DNA of 15,510 bases, from contig DAHXMP010000298.1 in NCBI GenBank assembly GCA_027371665.1, positions 1 through 15,510 of the forward strand. The letters are read 5' to 3'. The notes beneath the pieces are model-generated. The model made no database searches, was not told the origin of the DNA, and saw only the letters and a list, made by a program, of their open reading frames with translations. Position 1 is the stretch's first letter. Every line of letters begins with the position of its first letter. Made by a program: the position numbers and the translations under genes. Below, piece by piece: positions 5,270-13,502 of this stretch. The stretch is from Bacteroidota bacterium (lineage in GTDB: Bacteria; Bacteroidota; Ignavibacteria; Kapaibacteriales; UBA2268).

Positions 5270-7516
5270 ATGAGAACATTAATTAAATGTACATTTTTTT
5301 TATTTATATTTTGCTGTAAATGTCTTAGCCAATACTATACTATTTATCATAATGATTTCAGCAATGGAAAAAGTTTAAATGAATGGTCAACTGACAAACC
5401 CATAGCCGGCCCCTGGAATAATCCGATTAAAATTGATTCCACACCAAATGGAAATCGTCATTTTTTAGGCCAATTTGGACAGCAAAGCATATCTCTTACT
5501 TTATCAAACTTGCCAAAACACGATTCAATAAATATTGAGTTCCAATTATTTGTTATCAAAAGTTGGGATGGCAATGATTCAAGACAAGGACCGGATATTT
5601 TTAAAATATCAGTTGATGATTCCGTTATGTATCAGACTACTTTTAGCAATGACATTAATGAAACCCAGGACTATCCGGGGGAATATATAGCAAATGCACC
5701 AAAAAAAAATAAACGCCAAACCGGTGCTAACGAAATAAACACTTTGGGATATTATCATAATGGGCCGAAAGATAATTATTATGAATATGGAGATGCCGTT
5801 TATTATTTTCAGAATCAAAATGCTAAAATTTATCCACATAATAAAGACAGTATCATAATATCTTTTGTCGGTGAATTAAATCAGTCTGCAAGCATGCCTG
5901 AAACACATGTTATGAAAGATGAATCATGGGGTATCAGTACTGTGAATATCTCAATTCCAAAATGTGGTATCCCAAATATTCAAATTAATTCTTCGGTAAG
6001 GAACATTTGCAAGGGCGATACATTAGTATTAACTGCTATCCCCGATAGTGCCAATTACAGTTATAAATGGTCAAACGGGGATACTTCCGGTTCAACACTA
6101 ATAACAGACTCGGGTTATTACTCTGTTAAAATTACTAACGAATCCGGATGTTTCGATACAACCGGAATAAGAATTGATATAAATCCAAAACCAATAGCAG
6201 GCATTTCAGGACAAAATTCACTTTGCAAAGGCGATACTATAATTTTAAATGCTGAGCCGGACAGTGCTTCATACTCTTACAACTGGGCAAACGGCGAAAA
6301 TACACGGACAATCTTTGTTACTGATTCAGGTTATTATCGGGTTAATATTACCAATCAATTTGGCTGTTCGGATACTGCCGGAATTAGAGTTGATTTAAAT
6401 CCCCGACCGGTTGCAGGCATTTCAGGCCCAAATTCGTTTTGCAAAGGCGATACGATTATTTTAAATGCTGAGCCGGACAGTGCCTCCTACTCTTACAATT
6501 GGGCAAACGGCGAAAATACAAGAGCAATCTTTGTTACTGATTCAGGTTATTATCGGGTTAAAATTACCAATCAATTTGGCTGTTCGGATACTGCCGGAAT
6601 TAGAGTTGATTTAAATCCTAATCCGGTCTCGAGCATTTTAGGTCCAAATTCACTTTGCAAAGGTGATACTATAAATTTAAATGTTGAGCCGGATAGTGCT
6701 GCCTACTCATTTAAGTGGTCAAACGGAAGTACGTCAAATTCAATTTTCGTTACTGATTCCGGAAATTATCAGGTAATAATTACAAATCAATATGGATGTA
6801 AAGATACTGAAAATATTCAAGTAAATATTAAACCCTATCTGCAAATTAAAATTGATACGACTATAGCTGATATTGGCATAGACAATATATCATTATTTGT
6901 TAAAATCAAATCAATTGATTTAGATAACCTGGTGTTATCACAAATAAAAATGACTATTAGTTTTGATGCAACATCTTTCTTACCTTATGACAATCAGGAT
7001 TTCATTATTTCTAATACAATTGATAGTGCCGGAAATAGAAATTTAACATTGGAAGCCGATAGCGTTGCATTGTCAAATGAATATAATATTATCTTCACGG
7101 TTAAAGGTAAAACACTATTAGGAAAGTTCCTGAATAATAAAATAAATATTACAAGTGTTGACATAGTTAATGGGAATCTATGCTTTGATACAATTCCCGG
7201 TTTATTATCATTAAACAATATATGTGTTTTTAACCTGAGACATGTCGGGATATTCAATCCGACGACAATGTCTGTTCTTCCAAATCCAGCTAATGACAAT
7301 GTTAAAATCAATATTTATAGTGATGAGGATGGATATTTTAACTTGAAAATTTATAATATTCAAGGTGAACTTATTGAATCAAAAACCTGGCATCACAATA
7401 AATCAGAGACTAATAATTTCATGATTAATTTAGAAAACCTTTCATCGGGATTGTACCAAGTCATTTTCAGGTCACCTTCTGATTACATAGTCAAAGAATT
7501 ACTAATTATTAAATAA
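5270..7516 (+). CDS. T9SS-exported cell-surface protein with four Ig-like repeats
   Basis: The 748-residue protein has a signal peptide (about 1-20). An N-terminal beta-rich domain (about 22-230, possibly jelly-roll) is followed by four 72-residue Ig/PKD-like repeats (237-524) and a cohesin-like beta domain (about 525-645). The C-terminus is a type A T9SS sorting domain (about 667-748: LPNPANDN, then LKIYNIQGE, then LSSGLYQVIF). Each repeat holds one CKGDT and one GC-x-DT/GCKDT motif, so one disulfide per repeat is likely (for example C319/C366, C391/C438, C463/C510). The sorting domain sends the protein through the outer membrane by T9SS and is normally cleaved to leave it secreted or surface-attached. 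The architecture suggests adhesion or binding; no catalytic motif is visible. It probably forms an operon with the lipoprotein 26 nt downstream, driven by the sigma-54-like site at 5200-5215. Confidence 0.88.
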   Translation: MRTLIKCTFFLFIFCCKCLSQYYTIYHNDFSNGKSLNEWSTDKPIAGPWNNPIKIDSTPNGNRHFLGQFGQQSISLTLSNLPKHDSINIEFQLFVIKSWDGNDSRQGPDIFKISVDDSVMYQTTFSNDINETQDYPGEYIANAPKKNKRQTGANEINTLGYYHNGPKDNYYEYGDAVYYFQNQNAKIYPHNKDSIIISFVGELNQSASMPETHVMKDESWGISTVNISIPKCGIPNIQINSSVRNICKGDTLVLTAIPDSANYSYKWSNGDTSGSTLITDSGYYSVKITNESGCFDTTGIRIDINPKPIAGISGQNSLCKGDTIILNAEPDSASYSYNWANGENTRTIFVTDSGYYRVNITNQFGCSDTAGIRVDLNPRPVAGISGPNSFCKGDTIILNAEPDSASYSYNWANGENTRAIFVTDSGYYRVKITNQFGCSDTAGIRVDLNPNPVSSILGPNSLCKGDTINLNVEPDSAAYSFKWSNGSTSNSIFVTDSGNYQVIITNQYGCKDTENIQVNIKPYLQIKIDTTIADIGIDNISLFVKIKSIDLDNLVLSQIKMTISFDATSFLPYDNQDFIISNTIDSAGNRNLTLEADSVALSNEYNIIFTVKGKTLLGKFLNNKINITSVDIVNGNLCFDTIPGLLSLNNICVFNLRHVGIFNPTTMSVLPNPANDNVKINIYSDEDGYFNLKIYNIQGELIESKTWHHNKSETNNFMINLENLSSGLYQVIFRSPSDYIVKELLIIK
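5978..6841 (+). repeat. Four tandem 216-bp repeats inside the surface protein gene
   Basis: The repeat units start near 5978, 6194, 6410 and 6626, each encoding 72 residues. Units 2 and 3 are nearly identical in DNA, with about 19 differences in 216 bases by hand count, including exact runs of more than 35 and more than 50 bases. Units 1 and 4 are more diverged. The pattern points to recent duplication or gene conversion of the middle units, and the repeat number could vary between strains. Confidence 0.9.
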
Positions 7517-7542
7517 ATCAAATTCACTTATTAAAAGAGTTT

Positions 7543-7968
7543 ATGAAATATTATATTTATACTTTTTGCTTATTATTCTTAATTTCTTGTTCGAATAATG
7601 ATAATGTCAATACATTATCGGGATACGATAACTTTAAGATATTAATCGGGGGATTTAATGAAAATCAAAATCTTGATTCTATTATTTTATTCAAATTGGG
7701 AACAACTTATAGAATTGCCGACTTTCAAGACTTAAAAAAAATAATCAGTATTGAAGACTGGGCTTCGGACTTAAAATTAAATCCCGATTCATTATATATC
7801 GTAACATATAACGGGGAAAGATTCACAAAAAATAGGCAGTATTTTATCAAGGTTCTAAATCATTATGTACCTGATAATTTTCTTTTGCATGACCAACTTG
7901 ACAGTAATTTTATTGGCTTAGGCTCATGGTATAATTTAGATGCCAATATATTGGGTGGTAAAAAATGA
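7543..7968 (+). CDS. Small lipoprotein of unknown function
   Basis: The 141-residue protein begins with a lysine, a hydrophobic stretch and a lipobox LISC with Cys at residue 16, followed by SNNDN, so it is expected to be a lipid-anchored envelope protein. AAAGAG lies just upstream of the ATG. The mature part is a mixed, polar domain (DFKILIGGF-like strands, later DLKKIISIEDWASDL) with no family I recognise. It follows the T9SS surface protein by 26 nt with no terminator between, so the two are probably co-transcribed. It may be a periplasmic or surface partner of that protein, but only the position supports this. Confidence 0.78.
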   Translation: MKYYIYTFCLLFLISCSNNDNVNTLSGYDNFKILIGGFNENQNLDSIILFKLGTTYRIADFQDLKKIISIEDWASDLKLNPDSLYIVTYNGERFTKNRQYFIKVLNHYVPDNFLLHDQLDSNFIGLGSWYNLDANILGGKK

Positions 7969-8261
7969 AATATTTAGATAAAAATTTATTTCATATTTAT
8001 TATAATTATTTTTAAATATTATTCGTTAAAGTTATAAACTGAATAATTATCAACGACAAGGAAATATCAAATATATGAGTTGATTTAACAAAATATTTTT
8101 ATATATAAGATTTTGTTTTTCATAGATTTTTTTTTGAAGTTTGAATTTTTCTTTACTTTAATTATTTAGTTGTTTTATGTTCATTAAACTGGCTACATTA
8201 GTAAAATAATGTATCCGGAATTAAAAAATATATGTACTTATAATTTTGATTAAGCGTAAGA
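7969..8261. other. Very AT-rich intergenic gap
   Basis: About 290 bases without a credible gene. Right after the lipoprotein stop is a weak dyad, TGAAATA (7966-7972) with TATTTCA (7987-7993), which may help end transcription but lacks G/C pairs. The stretch contains several T-runs. I find no TGMTAA-N4-TTAKCA palindrome and no acceptable -24/-12 element ahead of the gene at 8262, so that gene is probably under ordinary sigma-factor control or read-through. Confidence 0.5.
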
Positions 8262-10370
8262 ATGATAAGTAACCTTCTTGCTGAAATAATATCTGTAATT
8301 TTGTTTACGGCTGTTCCTGTTCTTCTTCTGCGTCTTCTGAAAAATAAGCAAAAAAGAACAAAACTGCTGCTACTCGAAGAAATCAATTCCTCACTCGAAC
8401 TTTGTATAGACGACCCGTTGGAATATGAAAAGAATATTGATTCCATGATTTCTTCTCTAAGAAAAAAAGCAGTGAATCATCTGAAAGACAGGTCATTGAA
8501 TGAAGACATGTTCACGGAAGTCAATGACAGATTAAATGAAATGATACAACTGTTCAGAATCAGGTATATGAGTGTTCTGTTTGTCGGTAACAGGGATCTG
8601 ACAAATGTTCTTGAATTTATTGCTTCGGATAATAAAATTTCCCAGAGCGAGCTTTATTATCTTTTCAATGAAATACGAAATAACAAATCTTTGAATGAAG
8701 CTCAAAAGGATGAATTAATATCTAATTTATTCAGAAACTGTATTAAGCATAACAAAATAATTGAAAGCCATTCCATTATTTCATCTATGCGGCTGAAACC
8801 TTTTGGTAACCTAAGACTTATAATGCCGTATATTTTGATAATTTTTATTATTATTCTTGGGATAAATACTGCATTGTATTTCCTGAGATATGATGTTGGA
8901 ATATCAAAGGCTGATTTTACTTTCGGTGTTATTGTGTTTGGTGATGTAAGCATGTACACGGATTATACAGACAGGCTTGAAGAGTATTTTAAAAATGAAA
9001 CTGGTTTGGATGTAAAATTTGAATTTTATAATGATTTCGGTGATGTCGAGAAAATCTGGTCAGATATTATGAGCAATAAAATCCAGGGATTGATTCTGAA
9101 TCCAGGCACCTATGCTACGATTTATAATAATAAACCTGAAATTTTTAATGATTTAATGGAGCTTTTTCTCAAGCATGAAGAAAACAAAAAGCCATATTAC
9201 AGGTCTGCTGTCATTACCTTAAAATCAAACTTCATAAAATTTTTAAAGCAGAAGAAAGTAAATCCAAATACAATTGACGTTAAAAATCTTGACGAGAGTG
9301 CAAAAGAATTAATAAAAGAATACCTGCAGAAAGGCAACTTTGCTTTTACACATGCCAGTTCAATGTCGGGATACCTATTACCGAGAATATATTTATGTAC
9401 AGAATTCAATTTCAATCCCGAGGATACAACACTGGCGGTATTTTCGGGAAACCACGATAAATCGGTTGAGGGTGTCCTAAGCGGAGAATACTGGGCAGCA
9501 GCCATTTATGACGCAAATTTATTAGACCACTATAAAGACAGAGTAAACGATATACAGTTTTTATATATATCACATGAAATACCTTATAATTCATATTGGA
9601 TTAAAAAGGACATGAATAATAAAATAAAAAAGGCAATAATATCATCCTTTATAAAATTAAACACGAATAATTCGGAGAAAGCAAGGCAGGTAAAAGGCAA
9701 CAAGTATAACATATCGGGATGGGACCAATGTAATAATGAAGAATATTTTAAGTTAATTGAGCCGTCGCTTGAATTAATCAGTACAAAAATGCCCAAGCCG
9801 AAAGTTATATTTAAAATTGATAAATCAGATGAAAAATATGTCGGGATACTTCAGGATATTGTGGAACATACCAAAACAAAGCTCGATTCACTCAACAGCT
9901 GGGACCTTGACACATCTATATCAGCAAAAATATCAGGTGTCAAATTTGTACTGAAAATCAGAATGTTCGATGATATCTTCAACCGGAGAATTCCATGTAT
10001 AATGGATTATAGCATATCAAAAAATAATTCATTTGTGAAAGAAATAACTTCGCTTATGAGCGAACATATCCAAAAACCAAATATCAGTTATGAACAGAGG
10101 ATAGAGATTGCTTCGAGAATATTGGCGGATTCACTCGTAAAATATATTTCACCAAGACCGAGAATTTATTATGACCAGCACGGGCTATTTTTGAATATTG
10201 GAAAAGACAACGGGCTCAGCAATTGTGATTTATATTGGGATAATAATGCCATAATACCCAAAGAGCAATATGCTGTTGAAAATACAAGAACTGATTTTAA
10301 TATTAAAAACAGGCAGGATATCGAACAATATAAAGAAAGAATAGTTAAAGTTAGATACCATCTTCGATAA
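8262..10370 (+). CDS. Two-TM protein with PhnD-like periplasmic binding domain
   Basis: The 702-residue protein has a membrane helix at about 4-26, then a long helical, charged, presumably cytoplasmic region (27-185) that includes a TerB- or EF-hand-like stretch (SDNKISQSEL, 122-131). A second helix follows at about 187-208. Residues about 215-470 resemble the PhnD/transferrin-type substrate-binding fold: an opening beta strand FGVIVFGD, a turn LNPGTYA (279-285), SSMSGYLLPR (366-375), FSGNHDKSVEGVLSGE and WAAAIYDANLL (411-421). Residues 480-702 are unassigned. Basic residues around 27-34 and 177-185 agree with a cytoplasmic loop between the helices and a periplasmic binding domain. In known systems this domain serves ABC importers or sensors; no transporter genes are nearby, so a ligand-sensing or scaffold role is more likely. 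The start has only a weak ribosome site. Confidence 0.82.
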   Translation: MISNLLAEIISVILFTAVPVLLLRLLKNKQKRTKLLLLEEINSSLELCIDDPLEYEKNIDSMISSLRKKAVNHLKDRSLNEDMFTEVNDRLNEMIQLFRIRYMSVLFVGNRDLTNVLEFIASDNKISQSELYYLFNEIRNNKSLNEAQKDELISNLFRNCIKHNKIIESHSIISSMRLKPFGNLRLIMPYILIIFIIILGINTALYFLRYDVGISKADFTFGVIVFGDVSMYTDYTDRLEEYFKNETGLDVKFEFYNDFGDVEKIWSDIMSNKIQGLILNPGTYATIYNNKPEIFNDLMELFLKHEENKKPYYRSAVITLKSNFIKFLKQKKVNPNTIDVKNLDESAKELIKEYLQKGNFAFTHASSMSGYLLPRIYLCTEFNFNPEDTTLAVFSGNHDKSVEGVLSGEYWAAAIYDANLLDHYKDRVNDIQFLYISHEIPYNSYWIKKDMNNKIKKAIISSFIKLNTNNSEKARQVKGNKYNISGWDQCNNEEYFKLIEPSLELISTKMPKPKVIFKIDKSDEKYVGILQDIVEHTKTKLDSLNSWDLDTSISAKISGVKFVLKIRMFDDIFNRRIPCIMDYSISKNNSFVKEITSLMSEHIQKPNISYEQRIEIASRILADSLVKYISPRPRIYYDQHGLFLNIGKDNGLSNCDLYWDNNAIIPKEQYAVENTRTDFNIKNRQDIEQYKERIVKVRYHLR

Positions 10371-10385
10371 ATATGACCTCTCAGA

Positions 10386-10403
10386 TTGCTAAATAATTAG
10401 CAA
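10386..10403. promoter_or_regulatory. Operator palindrome, copy 3 (putative activator site)
   Basis: TTGCTAAATAATTAGCAA is a dyad of two perfect 7-bp arms around ATAA; its core TGCTAA-N4-TTAGCA equals the half sites at 5089-5104. It begins 16 bases after the stop of the PhnD-like gene and could be mistaken for a terminator, but no T-run follows. Its centre is about 104 bp upstream of the -24 GG of the promoter at 10497-10512, the same distance as in the first control region. Confidence 0.6.
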
Positions 10404-10416
10404 AGACAAAATGAAT

Positions 10417-10432
10417 TGATAAATTTTTATCA
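10417..10432. promoter_or_regulatory. Operator palindrome, copy 4 (putative activator site)
   Basis: TGATAAATTTTTATCA is a TGATAA-N4-TTATCA palindrome with the left half site of copy 2. Its centre lies exactly 30 bp from copy 3, with 14 nt between the cores, and about 74 bp upstream of the -24 GG at 10498. The order (TGC version far, TGA version near) is the same as at 5089-5134. Confidence 0.55.
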
Positions 10433-10496
10433 TTCCATTTCCACATAGTAAATTTAAAAATATAGAGCTAATGCTAAGTTTAAGGGATTTAACCGA

Positions 10497-10512
10497 TGGC
10501 ACGGGAATTGGG
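10497..10512 (+). promoter_or_regulatory. Sigma-54-like promoter for the barrel/propeller operon
   Basis: TGGCACGGGAATTGGG matches the -24 block TGGCACG completely and TTG of the -12 block, with GG and the -12 G separated by the required 10 nt. As at 5200-5215 the -12 dinucleotide reads GG instead of GC. A start roughly 12 nt downstream leaves a leader of about 25 nt before the ATG at 10549. Confidence 0.55.
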
Positions 10513-10537
10513 AACTTTTTAAAAAAATATTTTATAC

Positions 10538-10542
10538 AGGAG
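10538..10542 (+). promoter_or_regulatory. Ribosome binding site deciding the barrel gene start
   Basis: AGGAG lies 6 nt before ATG 10549. An in-frame ATG at 10471 would also open this frame, but it lies upstream of the inferred sigma-54 promoter, lacks a ribosome site and would add 26 residues before the signal peptide. Confidence 0.8.
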
Positions 10543-10548
10543 TCTATT

Positions 10549-11073
10549 ATGAAATCATTAATACTAATATCTATTATTTTTTTAATAATGATAAGTACAG
10601 GCACAACTAACCTTTTATGCTCTGACAAAGAAAATGCAATTTCATTTCAGCCGCTCGGTTTTTTCTTTATGTGGAGCAACATTGAATACGAAAGATATAT
10701 AAGTTCTGCGGGAGATATGGCTTTTACTATAAGCGGAAGAATTGTTCTTACTACTACATCAATGGGATTATCTATAATGCCGGGTTATTTTGGTAAGCAA
10801 TGGAAAGGTATAGGATTCAGCGGAAGATTTTATGAAGATAAAAGGAAGATGGTTGGTCCTTATCTCGGAGTTAACCTGGATTACCTGAGTGGTTCGGCTG
10901 CCAACCAGGTTTTTTCGTGGTTAGGAGTCGAAGTGGGAAGAAAATGGACTACAGGGAAAGATGGTGGTTTATTTGCTACACCTTCTCTTATTGGATACAT
11001 AGCATTAGTAAACCATGGAGGTTTTAAATCGGTTTCCGGCTATGCCGGAGTTGCTGCAGGCTACCAGTTTTAA
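10549..11073 (+). CDS. Small outer-membrane beta-barrel-like protein
   Basis: From the ATG at 10549 the protein is 174 residues with a clear signal peptide (about 1-25). The mature part alternates polar and aromatic/hydrophobic residues in short strands rich in Gly, Tyr and Ser (for example IEYERYISS, MAFTISGRIVL, GPYLGVNLDYLSG, FSWLGVEVGRKW, VSGYAGVAAGYQF) and ends in a terminal Phe. These are the usual marks of a small outer-membrane barrel of about eight strands. No specific family is evident. It is the first gene after the operator pair and sigma-54-like promoter and is followed 26 nt later by the propeller gene with no terminator, so the two probably form one operon. Confidence 0.78.
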   Translation: MKSLILISIIFLIMISTGTTNLLCSDKENAISFQPLGFFFMWSNIEYERYISSAGDMAFTISGRIVLTTTSMGLSIMPGYFGKQWKGIGFSGRFYEDKRKMVGPYLGVNLDYLSGSAANQVFSWLGVEVGRKWTTGKDGGLFATPSLIGYIALVNHGGFKSVSGYAGVAAGYQF

Positions 11074-11089
11074 TATTTATAAATTTTTT

Positions 11090-11093
11090 GGAG
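11090..11093 (+). promoter_or_regulatory. Ribosome binding site deciding the propeller gene start
   Basis: GGAG sits 6 nt before ATG 11100. A TTG at 11088 would extend the frame by four codons but overlaps this ribosome site, so ATG 11100, directly before a good signal peptide, is preferred. Confidence 0.75.
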
Positions 11094-11099
11094 TGTATT

Positions 11100-13421
11100 A
11101 TGAAGAGTTATCGTTCTATTTTATTTGTTTTATTATTATCCTTTGCGTTATTATCAATTGCTATCAAGGCAGAGGACGAACCCGTCGGGAAACCGCCGGA
11201 CTGGAAATTCAAACTTGAAACGGATATCTACAGGTGGAGAGTATCTCCCAACGACAAATATTTTTTTGTGATTACCGACGGTGAAGATAATCCGGTTATG
11301 AATTGTTACACAATGGCCGACGGAAAGCAGCTCTGGTCACATAATATGGTGGATTTGGACAAAGATTTATTTACACTCTGCCGATGGGTTTCTAATGATG
11401 TTGTTATGATAGGTGAAAAGAATAAATATGTCTTCCTGAAAGCACAGGATGGTTCAATAATCAAAACATTAAATTTATTCTGCGAATCCTGGGGTGACGT
11501 AAGCTGGAAATACAATCCCCAGATGGAAGCAACAGGCACGACTCAGGAACCTTACTTTGTAAATAACTATGCAATTTTTTTCGGAGGTGACGGTTTTCAG
11601 GTTATTGACCTTGTAAATCAAAAAATAATTTATCAATCTACTCAATCCGTTAGCAGAGCCATGTTTAAAGATGATGGCATTAAAGTCAGTATGTGGCCTT
11701 ATTCGGGTATGTTCTCGGCAAAACCCGATACAATATATACATTAAATTACCATAATGGAGAATTTAATGTTAAACCATGGTCTGACAAACAGCCTAACAG
11801 CAGGCTTTATGTGACGGATTACAGCTATAAAAATGACAGGCTTGATTTTTATGAAAATTCTGTGGAATATACAAATCTTGCAACAAACAAAGTTGAACAA
11901 ACTCTTAGCATTAATCCAAATGAACCAGACTACTTTGGGCCGGTAATCTGGAATGACGGATTGGGTTTCGTTACAAGCCTCAATAATGTTCAGACTCTTT
12001 ATTGGAGCAGAACACTTGCCCCTGTCTTTAAAACAAGTCCAGCCGATCTTCCGGGATTCATTGACCAATTTTACGGGCTTGACAATGGTGATGTTATAAT
12101 GTTTGTTTTTAATAATGATGATTCAAAAATGAGCATAGCCAGAATTGACTCCAAAACAGGTAGAATGAATTGGAAAAATACTATGTTCAAGTATGATGGT
12201 TCATATAAAACAGGACACCAAAAGGGAGGTGCAGGAGAAATGCTGCTGAAAATGGCAGGTTCACTTGCTCTTTCTGTTGTAGGTACTGTAGCAACAAGAG
12301 GAGCCATTGTATTCACACCTAATCCTACGGGTATAATAAATTCACTGAATAAGGATAAATATTCTGAAGGATATGCTAAGGTAATTACTTGGTCAAATGA
12401 CAGGATGACAATAGCAGCTGGAGGTAAGATATATTCCGAATTAAGCAATGGCACACATGATAATTACGATGGTGAGGGTATCTTTACCTTTGACCTTAAA
12501 ACCGGAAAATTAATAAATAATTTTCCCTGCCCGATAATCGCTAAATCCGATGCTGACAATGCCTATAATGATTTAGTAACTTTTCCATTATTTAGCGGCA
12601 ACATAGTTATGGGTATGAATGATGTTTACGTGATTAAAAATGATAATGTGGAAAGATTTACATTTGGTAAGTCCAAAGTTGAATTATTCAAGACCGATTC
12701 TAACTCAATTGTTATAGCAGTTGTCAATAAAGACGACGATTATTGCGATTACTGGAGGATTGACCTTGGTTCATCGAAGTCAACCAAGACATTACTAGCA
12801 CGCTCGAAGCTTGACCCCGTTTATGTCGAAAAGATATTTGTACCGCTCTTTTCACCGATTTTAAGCGATACTAAATTTGGCGAATTTCCTTGCCGTTTAT
12901 TGATAGATGAAAATGGAATATCGGGTTTTAAACTTATTGATGGAGATATAAATTTAACTGGAGATTCATGGGCAAATCCTTTATGGAAAATATCCTTCGA
13001 TGATTTTAAGGTTGGAAAAATTGATGTTGATGGTATGGCTAACGACCTGAAGAGCAAGCTCACAAACAACCAGAATTATCAACCCGAAGGCGAAGTTCAG
13101 GGATTATCGGTAAACAAAGACAGAATAATAGTAATGGGCAAGGATGGCCTCGGGTATATTAAGTCCGACGGTACATGCAAATGGGTAAAAGAATGGGAAC
13201 CCGATGTTTCAAAAGCTAATATTGGAGTTAATGAATTTAAAGGTTACATATTATATTCTATGGGTGATTATACGAAGATTTACAAATCCGATTGTTCAGG
13301 AGAATGTATGATGTCCCTTGAAAACAGTTATAAAAATACTAATGTTCGTATTCCTGCTGATAACAGCGGAATGCTGGTTATTAAGCATGGCGAAGATATA
13401 GAGTTTTATAAATTTAAATAA
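11100..13421 (+). CDS. Secreted or periplasmic PQQ/WD40-like propeller protein
   Basis: The 773-residue protein has a signal peptide (about 1-24, ending IKA before EDEP). It then shows recurring short blade-like motifs of the PQQ/quinoprotein type: WRVSPNDKYFFVITDG (46-61), YTMADGKQLW (70-79), VFLKAQDGSII (111-121), ARIDSKTGRMNWK (347-359), TFDLKTGKLI (462-471) and GYIKSDGTCKW (685-695). It is therefore probably a one- or two-propeller protein. A hydrophobic Gly/Ala-rich stretch at about 378-406 interrupts the propeller and resembles a membrane-active or buried helix. No T9SS sorting domain, lipobox or enzymatic motif is visible, so the periplasm or outer-membrane periplasmic face is likely. 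It sits 26 nt behind the barrel protein gene and may be its partner. The strong terminator at 13448-13483 ends this operon. Confidence 0.83.
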   Translation: MKSYRSILFVLLLSFALLSIAIKAEDEPVGKPPDWKFKLETDIYRWRVSPNDKYFFVITDGEDNPVMNCYTMADGKQLWSHNMVDLDKDLFTLCRWVSNDVVMIGEKNKYVFLKAQDGSIIKTLNLFCESWGDVSWKYNPQMEATGTTQEPYFVNNYAIFFGGDGFQVIDLVNQKIIYQSTQSVSRAMFKDDGIKVSMWPYSGMFSAKPDTIYTLNYHNGEFNVKPWSDKQPNSRLYVTDYSYKNDRLDFYENSVEYTNLATNKVEQTLSINPNEPDYFGPVIWNDGLGFVTSLNNVQTLYWSRTLAPVFKTSPADLPGFIDQFYGLDNGDVIMFVFNNDDSKMSIARIDSKTGRMNWKNTMFKYDGSYKTGHQKGGAGEMLLKMAGSLALSVVGTVATRGAIVFTPNPTGIINSLNKDKYSEGYAKVITWSNDRMTIAAGGKIYSELSNGTHDNYDGEGIFTFDLKTGKLINNFPCPIIAKSDADNAYNDLVTFPLFSGNIVMGMNDVYVIKNDNVERFTFGKSKVELFKTDSNSIVIAVVNKDDDYCDYWRIDLGSSKSTKTLLARSKLDPVYVEKIFVPLFSPILSDTKFGEFPCRLLIDENGISGFKLIDGDINLTGDSWANPLWKISFDDFKVGKIDVDGMANDLKSKLTNNQNYQPEGEVQGLSVNKDRIIVMGKDGLGYIKSDGTCKWVKEWEPDVSKANIGVNEFKGYILYSMGDYTKIYKSDCSGECMMSLENSYKNTNVRIPADNSGMLVIKHGEDIEFYKFK

Positions 13422-13447
13422 ATATTTGTATAAAACGAAAAGTAAAA

Positions 13448-13483
13448 TTGGGCTGTTATTAATACAGCCCAATATGTTTTTTT
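13448..13483 (+). terminator. Rho-independent terminator after the propeller gene
   Basis: TTGGGCTGT (13448-13456) pairs perfectly with ACAGCCCAA (13464-13472) around a 7-nt loop, and the stem is followed by a run of seven T (13477-13483). It ends the barrel/propeller operon. The next gene starts only 20 nt after the T-run, which leaves little room for a separate promoter downstream of the hairpin. Confidence 0.9.
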
Positions 13484-13502
13484 AATAATCTGGGGAAATA
13501 TT

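Noticed and set aside
10386..10403. Intrinsic terminator after the PhnD-like gene
   Set aside because: No T-run follows the stem, and the palindrome matches the operator at 5089-5104 in half sites and position relative to a promoter.
10472..10477. Extra TGCTAA as a further operator
   Set aside because: Only one half site is present; the partner TTAGCA is missing and the spacing does not fit the 30-bp pattern.
10471..10548. Earlier start for the barrel protein
   Set aside because: It overlaps the inferred promoter, lacks a ribosome site and would put 26 residues ahead of a clean signal peptide; ATG 10549 has AGGAG.
12446..12462. TGGCACACATG as another sigma-54 promoter
   Set aside because: It lies inside the propeller gene and has no TTGC/TTGG at the -12 position.
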